Source of the DNA: VRUE01 sp963697695
GTDB taxonomy: Bacteria > Actinomycetota > Thermoleophilia > Solirubrobacterales > 70-9
Assembly (NCBI GenBank): GCA_963697695.1
Contig: OY969094.1
Location: 1,860,001 to 1,924,000, forward strand
DNA: 64,000 nt
Direction: 5' to 3'
Made by a program: the position numbers and the translations under genes
Shown here: positions 16,611 to 24,965 of the stretch, piece after piece
Position numbering within the stretch: the first letter of the stretch is position 1
Layout of the letters: the number at the start of each line of letters is the position of its first letter
The notes under the pieces: generated by a model
What the model was told of the DNA's origin: nothing
Seen by the model: only the letters and a program-made list of their open reading frames with translations
Databases searched by the model: none

Positions 16611-17504
16611 GTGCCTTGGAAGCTCGCCGATCGGACCCTCGGACTGTCCCAGCCGCTTGGGGCAGGGATCGTCAACGTCACCGCCGACTCCATGTTCGAG
16701 GGGGCGCGGAGCGGCACGCCGGAGCAGGCGGTCGAGGACGGGCTGGCGCTGGTCGAGGCCGGCTTCGACATGCTCGACGTGGGGGCGGTGGCGGCGCAGA
16801 GCGGGCCGCCGGTTTCGGCCGAGGCCGAGGCGGCTGCGCTGGTCCCGGCGATCGAGGGACTGGCGGACGCCGGCGTCCCGGTCTCGGCCGACACCTTCTC
16901 GGTCGAAGTTGCGCGCCAGGCGCTGGGGGCCGGCGCGGTAGCGGTCAACGACATCTCCGGCGGCTCGGAGGAGATGTTCGAGCTCGTCGCCGAGACGGGC
17001 TGCGGCTACGTGCTGATGCACATTGAGGGTCCGCCGCGCGTCGACCGGCCACCGCGCGAGTACGGCGACGTCGTCGACCACCTCAAGTCCTGGTTCGGGG
17101 GGCGAGTCGAGACGGCGCTGAGGCTTGGCGTCAGCGAGGAGCAGATCGCGATCGACCCCGGACTCGACTTCGACCTCACCACCGAGCAGGACCTGGAGAT
17201 CCTGCGACGGCTCGGCGAGCTGCGCAAGCTGGGGCCGGCGCTCTACGTCTCGCTCTCGCGCAAGGACTTCATCGGCGCCGTCCTCGCCGGTTCCTGGGAG
17301 GGACGGTTGCCGGCGGGCGAGCGTGAGTGGGGCACGGTCGCGGCCGTCTCGCTGGCGGTGCGTGGCGGCGCCGACATCCTCCGCATCCACGACCGCAGCT
17401 CGCTGCAGGCGGTAAAGGTTGCTGGCGCGATCCGGGCTTCGTCAGGCAAGGACACAGGGAGCCTGAATAGCAGCGCTATTTGGGCGACCGAGGACACCGC
17501 ATGA
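16611..17504 (+). CDS. Diverged dihydropteroate synthase-like protein
   Basis: 297-residue TIM-barrel of the pterin-binding family. It has GIVNVTADSMFEGARS (usual NVTPDSFSDGG), NDISGG, YVSLSRKDFIG and ILRIHD. The normally conserved ESTRPG loop is replaced by GAVAAQSGPPV, so classical sulfonamide-sensitive DHPS activity is doubtful. GTG start at 16611 matches the family N-terminus. The native fold probably ends near residue 270; the last ~20 residues are translated from a repeated structured element, and the stop overlaps the helicase ATG (ATGA). Confidence 0.8.
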   Translation: MPWKLADRTLGLSQPLGAGIVNVTADSMFEGARSGTPEQAVEDGLALVEAGFDMLDVGAVAAQSGPPVSAEAEAAALVPAIEGLADAGVPVSADTFSVEVARQALGAGAVAVNDISGGSEEMFELVAETGCGYVLMHIEGPPRVDRPPREYGDVVDHLKSWFGGRVETALRLGVSEEQIAIDPGLDFDLTTEQDLEILRRLGELRKLGPALYVSLSRKDFIGAVLAGSWEGRLPAGEREWGTVAAVSLAVRGGADILRIHDRSSLQAVKVAGAIRASSGKDTGSLNSSAIWATEDTA

Positions 17505-17514
17505 CGAAGCCCGG
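17432..17514 (+). ncRNA. Repeated structured element, copy 2
   Basis: 5' block AAGGACACAGGGAG (17448-17461) and 3' block CGACCGAGGACACCG (17485-17499) flank an 11-bp hairpin with a 3-nt AGC loop (17461-17485, two G-T wobbles). A 13-bp perfect outer stem joins 17432-17444 to 17502-17514. The element straddles the end of the DHPS-like gene and the start codon of the helicase gene, which lies in the outer stem. Confidence 0.75.
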
Positions 17515-19786
17515 GGCCGCCAGCTTGCTGGAGACACCCTGGGCCGTCGCGCTCGATCCAGCTCGCCGCGACGGCCGCGTCGTCGCCGAGAGCGCCGAGG
17601 AGGAGCGCAAAGCCAAGCGGGTGGCGCTGCCCAAATCGCTTGACCCGGGCTTCGTCGAAGCTCTCAACGCCGCCGGCATCGAGCGCCTCTACTCGCACCA
17701 GCGCCAGGCCTATGAGGCGGCCGCGGCCTCCAACCTGGTGATCACCAGCGGCACCGCCTCGGGCAAGAGCCTCGCCTTCAACCTGCCCGTGCTCGACGGC
17801 ATCGCCCGCGACGCCAAGAACCGCGCCCTCTACCTCTACCCGACCAAGGCGCTCGCTCAGGACCAGGCGCGCAAGCTGGGCCAGCTGCGCCCGCCGGGGC
17901 TGCGCGAGGCGATCTACGACGGCGACACCCCGCGCGAAGAGCGCCCGGCGATCCGCCGCCGCAGCAACCTCGTCCTCACCAATCCGGACATGCTCCACGT
18001 CGGGATGCTGCCCCACCACAAGAGCTGGGGCGACTTCCTCGCCAACCTCGGCTGGGTCGTGGTCGACGAGGCGCATACCTACCGCGGCGTCTTCGGCTCC
18101 CACGTCGCCAACGTCCTGCGGCGGCTGCGGCGGGTGGCGCGCGCCTACGGGTCCGAGCCGCGCTTCCTGCTCGCCTCGGCGACGATCGCCAACCCGGTCG
18201 GCCTGGCCGAGGAGCTGGTCGGCGCTCCGTTCGAGCTGGTCGACGACGACGGCGCGCCGCGGACAGGGCGCGAGATCGCGATGTGGAACCCGCCGCTGAT
18301 CGACAAGGCGACGGGAACACGTCGCTCGCCGCTCTCGGAGGCGGCGGACCTGCTCGCCGAGCTGGTCTCTCACGACGTGCGCACGATCTGCTTCCTTAAG
18401 AGCCGGCGCGGGATCGAGCTGATCCAGCGCTTCGCCCGCGAGGCGCTGGAGGCGCGCGGCAAGCCGGAGCTGGCGGCCCGGATCGCCCCCTACCGCGGCG
18501 GCTATACCTCGCAGCAGCGACGCGAGATCGAGGCGCAGCTGGTGGCGGGGGAGTTGCTCGCTGTCGTCGCCACCGATGCGCTCGAGCTGGGAATCGACAT
18601 CGGCGAGCTCGACGCGGCGATCTGCGTCACCTTCCCCGGCACGGTCGCCAGCCTGCGGCAGATGTGGGGCCGGGCGGGGCGGCAGCGACGCGGCTTGGCG
18701 GTCTACGTCGCCGGCCAGGACGCGCTCGACCAGTTCTTCTGCCGACATCCGGACGAGTTCATCGACCGGCCGGTGGAGGCGGCGATCCTCGACCCGGCCA
18801 ACGATCAGATCGCTTCCCGCCACATGGTCGCGGCGGCTTACGAGTTGCCGCTGAGCGACGCAGATGACGAGATCTTCGGCGATGGCTGGCGCGAGCGGGC
18901 CGAGAGGCTTGCCGCTGTGGGAGAGCTGCGGCGCGCCCCCGGCGGCCTCGCCCCCCGGCGCAGCGAGTTCGTCGCCTCGAAGATCCCGCTGCGTTCGGCC
19001 TCGACCGACTCGGTCGCCGTGATCGAGCGCGACTCGGGAGAGATGCTCGGCCTGGTCGAGTCAGAGCGCGCCTTCACGACGATCCATCCTGGCGCGATCT
19101 ACCTCCACCTGGGCCGCTCCTACGAGGTCGAGCAGCTCGACATCGCCGGACGGCGGGCGATCGTCTCGCTCTTCGAGGGCGACTGGTACACGCGGCCGAA
19201 GAAGGAGACCGAGATCTATATCGAGGCGGTGCGCGAGCAGCGGCCGACCGCCGGGGTCGAGCTGCACTTCGGCGAGGTCTCGGTGACCGAGCAGGTGATC
19301 GCCTACCAGCGGGTCTCGATCGCAGACCAGGAGCCCTTCGACATCGTCGCCCTCGAGTTGCCCGAGCAGCACTTCGTCACCCAGGCCCTCTGGTACGTGC
19401 TGCCTGAGCCGCTCAGCGGCTCGTTGCCGCCGGACGTCCTGCTCGGTTCCCTGCACGCGACCGAGCACGGCCAGATCGCGGTGCTGCCACTGATCGCGAT
19501 GTGCGACCGCTGGGACATCGGCGGCCTCTCGACCAACGTCCACTTCCAGACCGGCCGCTCGACGATCTTCATCTACGACGGCCATCCCGGTGGGGTGGGG
19601 ATCACCCTGCGCGGCTACGAGCAGTTCGAGCGCCTGCTCGGCGATGCCGAGCGGCTGATCGCAGAGTGCCCCTGCGAGTCCGGCTGTCCCTCCTGCGTGC
19701 AGAGCCCAAAGTGCGGCAACCTCAACGAGCCTCTGCACAAGCAGGGGGCGCTGGAGCTGATGCGGACGATGAAGGGGGCGGTGTGA
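17501..19786 (+). CDS. DEAD/DEAH-box helicase with DUF1998 C-terminus (MrfA/YprA-like)
   Basis: 761 residues. Helicase lobe 1 has TSGTASGKSL (Walker A) and VVDEAHTYRG (DEAH); lobe 2 has ATDALELGIDIGELDA and MWGRAGRQRRG. The C-terminal DUF1998 region ends with a four-Cys cluster CPCESGCPSCVQSPKCGN. This architecture is that of MrfA, an actinobacterial/Bacillus DNA repair helicase active against crosslinking damage. ATG at 17501 overlaps the upstream stop and sits inside the element hairpin, which could influence its translation. Confidence 0.9.
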   Translation: MTKPGAASLLETPWAVALDPARRDGRVVAESAEEERKAKRVALPKSLDPGFVEALNAAGIERLYSHQRQAYEAAAASNLVITSGTASGKSLAFNLPVLDGIARDAKNRALYLYPTKALAQDQARKLGQLRPPGLREAIYDGDTPREERPAIRRRSNLVLTNPDMLHVGMLPHHKSWGDFLANLGWVVVDEAHTYRGVFGSHVANVLRRLRRVARAYGSEPRFLLASATIANPVGLAEELVGAPFELVDDDGAPRTGREIAMWNPPLIDKATGTRRSPLSEAADLLAELVSHDVRTICFLKSRRGIELIQRFAREALEARGKPELAARIAPYRGGYTSQQRREIEAQLVAGELLAVVATDALELGIDIGELDAAICVTFPGTVASLRQMWGRAGRQRRGLAVYVAGQDALDQFFCRHPDEFIDRPVEAAILDPANDQIASRHMVAAAYELPLSDADDEIFGDGWRERAERLAAVGELRRAPGGLAPRRSEFVASKIPLRSASTDSVAVIERDSGEMLGLVESERAFTTIHPGAIYLHLGRSYEVEQLDIAGRRAIVSLFEGDWYTRPKKETEIYIEAVREQRPTAGVELHFGEVSVTEQVIAYQRVSIADQEPFDIVALELPEQHFVTQALWYVLPEPLSGSLPPDVLLGSLHATEHGQIAVLPLIAMCDRWDIGGLSTNVHFQTGRSTIFIYDGHPGGVGITLRGYEQFERLLGDAERLIAECPCESGCPSCVQSPKCGNLNEPLHKQGALELMRTMKGAV

Positions 19787-20337
19787 AAAGGGGGAGGGGG
19801 ACTCGCCGTCACGAACAGCAGGGAGGTTCCGTCGAGACCCCCTCCCCCTTTTCCGAGCGCGCGCGTCAGGTGGCCGTCATCGGCTCGGGGCGCTGCCAGC
19901 AGGATTCGGAGCTCGCGCGGCTGGCCGAGGAGGTCGGCCGGCTGCTGGGCGAGGCGGGGGTGACGGTCGTCTGTGGCGGCCTCGGCGGCGTGATGGAGGC
20001 GGTCGCGCGGGGTGCGGCAGCCGTAGGCGGGACGGCGATCGGGATCGTCCCCAGCGCCGAGATCGAGGACGCCAACCCACACTGCACCCACGTCGTTGCC
20101 ACCGGGATCGGCCACGCGCGCAACCTCGCCGTCGTCTCCTCGGGCAGCGCCGTGATCGCCGTCGGCGGCGAGTGGGGCACGCTCTCCGAGATCGGCTTCG
20201 CCCGCGCCCTGGGCCGCACCGTCGTCGCCTTGCGAAGCTGGACCCTCGAGGGCCAGGGCCCGATGGAGTCGGCTCCAGGCGTTGTCCCGGCCTCGACAGC
20301 CCAAGAGGCGGTCAGCGCAGTCCTGTCGTCACTCTGA
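19783..20337 (+). CDS. LOG-family-like (TIGR00725) protein
   Basis: Rossmann-like protein of the SLOG/LOG superfamily: VAVIGSGRCQQDSELARLAEEVG, VVCGGLGGVMEAVARGA, GIGHARNLAVVSSGSAVIAVGGEWGTLSEI. The GGxxGxM and PGGxGTxxE-like motifs are typical; here the second is VGGEWGTLSE. Function of this branch (nucleotide-related binding) is unproven. Start uncertain: GTG at 19783 overlaps the helicase stop, but the protein would begin with 20-plus low-complexity residues across a hairpin; GTG at 19870 starts right at the first strand. Confidence 0.75.
   Translation: MKRGRGTRRHEQQGGSVETPSPFSERARQVAVIGSGRCQQDSELARLAEEVGRLLGEAGVTVVCGGLGGVMEAVARGAAAVGGTAIGIVPSAEIEDANPHCTHVVATGIGHARNLAVVSSGSAVIAVGGEWGTLSEIGFARALGRTVVALRSWTLEGQGPMESAPGVVPASTAQEAVSAVLSSL
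19785..19853. repeat. 16-bp perfect inverted repeat (purine/pyrimidine arms)
   Basis: Arm 19785-19800 (GAAAAGGGGGAGGGGG) is perfectly complementary to 19838-19853, with a 37-nt spacer. It lies at the helicase/LOG-like gene junction and could hide the upstream start codon of the LOG-like gene or act as a processing or termination signal. Confidence 0.75.
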
Positions 20338-21789
20338 CGCCCGCCCCTTTGCGCGAATCAAGTTTCGATGAAATGGATCGGAAACTTGATTCGCATCCGG
20401 CCAGAGTTCGCGGATGGCAAGGATGGCGAAGGCGTGCGACCAGGCGAGGGGCGTGGTCGAGGTGGGAACCCCGGTGTGGGTGTCAACCCGCTCGGGCAGC
20501 ATGTCGAGTGGGGTCGCGGCGCGGCGCAGGCAGGCCATCAGGCGCAGGGCGGCATCTCGCTCGCCAAGTGCGGCAAGGCTCCATGCGGTCCACGCGGTCG
20601 GTGCCGTCCAGGGGTCGTCCCCGCCATCCCAGTTCTCGGAGGGGACGATCCCGAAGCGGCCCGCTTGGACGGCGAGGGTCAGCAGAGTGCGGCGAACCAG
20701 GAGGAACAGGGCTGGCTGGGGGAAGGGACGTACCGCCCAGGCCGCTGCCGAATCGAGACCCGAATCCGGATCATCAGCGCGACGAACCAGTCCTCGTTTG
20801 GTCCTGAACTGGACTAGTTCCCGCCGATGGGCCGAAAGGCGGCCTATATCTCCGCTTTTAGGCCCATCGGCCCAGTTCGAGGCGATTGCGTTGGCTAGGT
20901 AATCGCCCGCATCTTCCTCGTGGTAGTCGGCGCGGTCGTGCCAGGGCTGCGTCGCTGCCTCGGCTTGCAGTCCCGCCGCCCTGGCGGCAGCGTTGACCCA
21001 GCCGGCCGCGTCGCCCTGTGTGGCGCGGCCGCCCACCGACGTGCCGTCGCCGTGAAATCGCGCTGCCGCTTCGAGGTCGAGTCCCCGGAGGAAGCGCACC
21101 ACCTGCCGGGCCTCTTCGCGATACCCCGCCGCGGCGAGAGCGATGGCGACCGCCCCGGCGTCACGGGGCCAGACGTAAGCCCAGCCGTCACGGACGCCGG
21201 CCGCTACGGCGCCGGTGCGGCGATCGGTGAGCGCCCACAGCACGAGCAGTGAGCGCCGGTAGAGGCGGCGGGCCCAGGCGGGTGCATCCGCCCCCAGCGG
21301 CCGCGCGCGAGCGAGCCGGCGCCGGTCGGCGCGAGACGCTTCCTGGCCGCCGACTCGTCGGGTGACGACGAAGCTCTTCCCGTTGGCGTGGGCGACGGTC
21401 CGCAGCACGTTCGTCCCCGGCACGTAGCGCTGTCGGACCGAGTCCGCCTGCCAGAACGGGATCGCCCTTCCATCCAGCGGCATGCGCGCGACGATGCCGG
21501 TATCGGCGGGCACAGTTCCGGCCCGCTGCCGCTCGACCGGGTTGCGGATCAGCGCCAGGCCCGCTGGCCCCGGTCTCCAGGCCCCGACCACGCCCCCATA
21601 AGCGTCGACCGCGGCAACCCGTCCGCCGTTGCCGACCACCGCGACTCCGAGGAAGGGCGGCGGCAGCCCGGGCAATCCCGCCGGCGTCCGTGGATCGGTG
21701 CTCGACCCCCCCGAGATGACGATCGCGCCCACCACCAGCAGGGCCACGAGCCCCAGCGCTGCACGAGTCGTGCTCACGCCCCAATGCAA
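20329..21789 (-). CDS. Secreted GH15-like (glucoamylase-fold) protein
   Basis: 486 residues. An N-terminal hydrophobic signal/anchor (about residues 10-28) precedes an (alpha/alpha)6-barrel domain with the GH15-type motifs AYVWPRDAG, PSENWDGGD and TTPLAWSHA. The acidic residues in EDAGDY and ENWD suggest a retained active site. Probably extracytoplasmic and acting on alpha-glucans or a related oligosaccharide; substrate unknown. The last codons (NLIRAKGRASE) lie in hairpin family 1 copy B, and the stop codon overlaps the end of the convergent LOG-like gene. Confidence 0.75.
   Translation of the reverse strand: MHWGVSTTRAALGLVALLVVGAIVISGGSSTDPRTPAGLPGLPPPFLGVAVVGNGGRVAAVDAYGGVVGAWRPGPAGLALIRNPVERQRAGTVPADTGIVARMPLDGRAIPFWQADSVRQRYVPGTNVLRTVAHANGKSFVVTRRVGGQEASRADRRRLARARPLGADAPAWARRLYRRSLLVLWALTDRRTGAVAAGVRDGWAYVWPRDAGAVAIALAAAGYREEARQVVRFLRGLDLEAAARFHGDGTSVGGRATQGDAAGWVNAAARAAGLQAEAATQPWHDRADYHEEDAGDYLANAIASNWADGPKSGDIGRLSAHRRELVQFRTKRGLVRRADDPDSGLDSAAAWAVRPFPQPALFLLVRRTLLTLAVQAGRFGIVPSENWDGGDDPWTAPTAWTAWSLAALGERDAALRLMACLRRAATPLDMLPERVDTHTGVPTSTTPLAWSHAFAILAIRELWPDANQVSDPFHRNLIRAKGRASE
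20353..20394. repeat. Hairpin element, family 1 copy B
   Basis: Arms GCGAATCAAGTTTC (20353-20366) and its exact complement (20381-20394), 14 bp, with a further CGAT/ATCG pairing inside the loop. The same arm sequence forms copy A at 1018-1064. It lies 15 nt past the LOG-like stop and inside the 3' end of the GH15-like gene. Confidence 0.8.
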
Positions 21790-21851
21790 TCAGCCCCTCC
21801 CGCTCTTGGTCGCTAGCCTTCGCCTGTGCGGCCAGCCTGCACATCTGCTCT

Positions 21852-21924
21852 GGCGAGATAGCTCAGTTGGTAGAGCACACGACTGAAAATCGTGGTGTCC
21901 CCGGTTCGAATCCGGGTCTCGCCA
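21852..21924 (+). tRNA. tRNA-Phe (GAA)
   Basis: 73-nt cloverleaf: acceptor GGCGAGA/TCTCGCC with discriminator A, D-arm GCTC-AGTTGGTA-GAGC, anticodon stem CACGA/TCGTG with loop CTGAAAA (anticodon GAA), and T-arm CCCCGG-TTCGAAT-CCGGGT. CCA is not encoded. It marks the left edge of the accessory island, a common integration site. Confidence 0.97.
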
Positions 21925-21934
21925 TTCTGGGACA

Positions 21935-22073
21935 GTCTGGACTTTTGTCTGGACTTTCCGCCCCTCGGAATCGGCTTCAGACCGCCGATTCCGAGGGCGG
22001 TTTTTGAAGTCTGGACTTTCGGGTCCGAAGTCACCCAAATTCCCCAGTTTTAGGAGCCTGAAGTCTGGACTTT
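21935..22073. repeat. Four copies of GTCTGGACTTT downstream of tRNA-Phe
   Basis: Copies start at 21935, 21947, 22009 and 22063. With flanking bases the unit is itself an imperfect palindrome (AAGTC-TG-GACTT). Short repeats clustered at a tRNA 3' end resemble integrase arm-type sites. No integrase gene is recognisable in the window, so the role is inferred. Confidence 0.75.
21962..22005 (+). terminator. Rho-independent terminator of tRNA-Phe
   Basis: A 13-bp perfect stem (21962-21974 with 21985-21997) and 10-nt loop, followed after CGG by five T residues (22001-22005). It lies 37 nt after the tRNA. Confidence 0.85.
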
Positions 22074-22153
22074 TTTCGGGACGATTTCGCCGGTTACGGG
22101 CAGCGAAAGCAGGCCGCAGGCGATCGGCCATCGAAGGTCGAGCTAGGGAAGAG

Positions 22154-23945
22154 TTAGGCGGCTGCGCCGCCGGGCGCGGTCGCCAAGGAGCCGTCCGGTC
22201 CCCAGCCTGCGGGAGCCGTAGGCGGCTCGAGGATCTGCTCGCGGTCTCGTTGGGCTCGGGCCAGCGTCAGCTCGTCGGGGCCCGGTGCTGGACAGCTCTC
22301 GGTCGGCTGGTCGAGAAGGCCGAGCCCCTCGGCTTCGGCGTGCGTCGTCTCATAGAGCCCCTTGTCGTGGGCCAGGCGACGAGCAGTCAGCCCGAGCATG
22401 CCGGCGCCGAGCAGCCATCCCATCTCGACGTCCTTGGCCCAGCGTGGGCAATCGAATTTCTCTCGGCCGAGGCCGAGGTTCTGGAAGCAGGCGAAGATCG
22501 ACTCGACCGCGTTGCGGCGAAGCATCAGGACCCCGGCGCTCGATCGCGCGATCGGAGTCGCCGCCGCGGGGATAGAACGTGTAGAGGCGAGGCTCCTTGT
22601 GGGCGTAGGTGGTGACGGGCTTGCAGACGCTGTTCGGGCAGGTCCAGCGCAGGCGGGCCTTGGTCGGATCCGGAGCCTCGACGCCGCGCGGGATGTCCTC
22701 GCGGGCACGGCGCTCAGCGGTATAGAAGCCGTCGGTGTCCTTGAGCCTCATCTCGCCGCAGGCGCAACGAGGCACGCCGTCGTTCTCGGAGTGGGGCAGG
22801 TCGCGCCGAAAGCCCTTGGCGCTCTTGGGAAAGATCGGCTGAAGGCCGTAGTTGAAGACCAGATCGCGCGAGAGCTGCCGGCTGTTCTGAAAGAGGCCAT
22901 CTCCGACGATCGCGCTCATCGGGCACTCGGGCCATGCCTCGAAGAGCTTTTCGAGCAGCTTGAGGAGCGCTTCTCGCTCATCGCCGCTGGCCGGCATCAG
23001 AGTGGCGGCGATGGGAAGGGTCGTCGCCATGTCGGCCAGGATCACCAGCCGGTAGCCCTCGGTGAAGCGGTACGGCCTCCCCTTCGCGTTGGTGTAGACG
23101 ACTGCGTTGACCATCTCGCGCCCGTCCCCGTGGAGGATCCGCTTGTGCTCGGGGTCCTTGGGATGGCGTTGCGGGACCGGCGCCGGGACGAGCGTGCCGT
23201 CGACGATCCCGATCTCGCCGACCAGGAGAGCCTCGCCCTTGCGACGCCCGCCGCGCTTGCGCGGCCACTCCCGCTGGTTGTGGATCTCCGCCAGCTGGCG
23301 GATCAGATCGATGTTGGCTGCGACCAGGACGTCGGGGTCCTTGTTGCGCAGGAGGTTGTGCAGGGACTCATAGAGGGTCTTTCGGGCGACGTCGGTCGGA
23401 TAGTCGTGAGCCCAGGCCAGGGCGGGACGGTTGCCGGTCAGCTGGTTGTGCGAGCGGGCGATCTCGGGTCGTCCTCTGCCAAGGGCCATCTGCAGGAAAA
23501 CGGCGACCACCATCTCCCGCCGAGCGCGGCGGCCGCGCAGATTTGTCTTCGCAAGTAGCCAGTCGATCAGCCACCTGACGGTTCCGAGCCCGCGCATGGC
23601 CGCCATCTCGACCTCCGAGCAGGTTTCGCTGGGTCGCGGCGATCGCGAGACCGGCGCCGTCTCGTCGAAGGCGGCAAGTTCCCTGTCGGAATGGCGTTCT
23701 GACTTCGTCGCCTCGAAGGCTTTCTCGACCAGCTCGGCGAGGTCTTTTTGACTCAGGCCGGGGGTGGCTCTGGCTATCTCCAGCTTCTTCAGGTACTTCC
23801 ACTCCTCGACGCGGGCGCTGCGAGCCGTGATCCCAAAGTGGCGTTGCCGACGGCTTTTGACCTCCTTGGCAGGCGCGGCTGCCGGGTACATCGGATCTCC
23901 GGGCTCCGGTTGCGGCGGGACGTCGATGTGATTGCTAGCTGCCAA
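22154..23945 (-). pseudogene. DDE-superfamily transposase, frameshifted
   Basis: A transposase-like protein split between two frames. The first part (about 465 residues of matching sequence, from TTG 23945) carries the first two catalytic Asp candidates in GIVDGTLV and IVGDGLFQN. It loses frame near 22545 after FYPRGGDSDRAIERR. The sequence resumes in the +1 frame with NAVESIFACFQNLGLG, containing the likely catalytic Glu, and ends at 22154. The start overlaps the upstream XRE gene by 11 nt. It may be a dead copy or, less likely, use programmed frameshifting. Terminal inverted repeats were not found by eye. Confidence 0.75.
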
Positions 23946-24654
23946 GTTCTTGCCCTCGGGTATAGGTGGATCCCAGGGCGAACCCCGCGTGTTTGTCTTT
24001 TGCGCAAATGTTTTTCTGCCTCACTTGGGGCCCCGAATCCGAGAATTCGAACCTGCCGATGGCAAGGGGCGGGGCCTCCCAGGCCATGCCCTCGAAGAAG
24101 CGCTCAACCGAGACAGAGAGGGCGCACGCGAGCTTGAAGAGGGTCTCGGCGCGGGCGACACGCTCCCCTCGCTCCAGCTGGCCCACCGCCGTGCGGTGCA
24201 GCGAAGCTCGGTGGCTGAGCTCTTCCTGGGAGACGCCGGCTTCTCTGCGAGCGCGGGCGAGATTCGCCCCGAATCGCTTGGCGAACTCGCTGCGAACGGG
24301 TGCCATCAGCCCTCTCCCGTTCGAGGCACTGGGCTCTCCGGCGCTCACCTCGCGAAACCGGCCCCACCGGTACTCGCCGGGCTGCCAGGCCAGTCCCTCG
24401 AAGAGTCGCCCCGGATCTACTTCCAGGGCGCCGGCGAGCTTGACCACCGTCTCGACGCGTGGCGATCGGAGGGCGCGCTCGAGGCTGCTGACCTCGGTGC
24501 GGTTCAAGGAGGCGCGCAGAGCCACCTCGTCTTGGCTCATGTCCGCCTCGCGGCGGCAGCGAACGAGGTTCGCGGCGAAGTGCGTCATGACGAACTCCCT
24601 CGCCGTGGGCGGAGCGTCCGGAGCACCTCGTTTGCGACCACGCGCCGACGCCAT
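23935..24654 (-). CDS. Tandem XRE-family HTH regulator (two HTH domains)
   Basis: 239 residues with two consecutive Cro/C1-type HTH domains: residues about 28-85 (SQDEVALRASLNRTEVSSLER) and about 125-180 (SQEELSHRASLHRTAVGQLER). Each is followed by the same tail, LFEGLAW or FFEGMAW and then a GRF motif. This tail is also in the preceding gene, so all three HTH units are related by duplication. ATG overlaps the upstream stop (TGATG). Probable regulator of the operon or of the linked transposase. Confidence 0.82.
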   Translation of the reverse strand: MASARGRKRGAPDAPPTAREFVMTHFAANLVRCRREADMSQDEVALRASLNRTEVSSLERALRSPRVETVVKLAGALEVDPGRLFEGLAWQPGEYRWGRFREVSAGEPSASNGRGLMAPVRSEFAKRFGANLARARREAGVSQEELSHRASLHRTAVGQLERGERVARAETLFKLACALSVSVERFFEGMAWEAPPLAIGRFEFSDSGPQVRQKNICAKDKHAGFALGSTYTRGQELGS

Positions 24655-24965
24655 CAGAGCGCAGCCTCGCCAGAGCCACCGTCTCCACCTGGAGACGGTG
24701 CGATCCGAAACCTTCCAGCCGCGTACTTGCCGACCTCCCAGGCAAGGCCCTCGAAGAGGTCTCCGGGCGACACCCCCAGGGCACCGGAGACCTTGACCAC
24801 GGTGTCGATCCGAGCAAGGCGAACTCCTCTCTCCAGGAGGCCAATCCCGTTGCGGTGGATGGAAGCGCGAAAAGCCAGCTCTTCCTGGGAAAGACCAGCT
24901 TTCAACCGATAGCGGGCGAGGTTCGCGCCGAAGACGTCGGCGACCCCGTAGCCAGGGCCCGCCAT
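24654..24965 (-). CDS. Single-domain XRE-family HTH regulator
   Basis: 103 residues, one XRE HTH (LSQEELAFRASIHRNGIGLLER) followed by the LFEGLAWEVGKYAAGRFR tail shared with both domains of the next gene. ATG overlaps the stop of the upstream 119-residue gene, and its own stop overlaps the next ATG. The four-gene leftward run is thus translationally coupled. Confidence 0.82.
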   Translation of the reverse strand: MAGPGYGVADVFGANLARYRLKAGLSQEELAFRASIHRNGIGLLERGVRLARIDTVVKVSGALGVSPGDLFEGLAWEVGKYAAGRFRIAPSPGGDGGSGEAAL

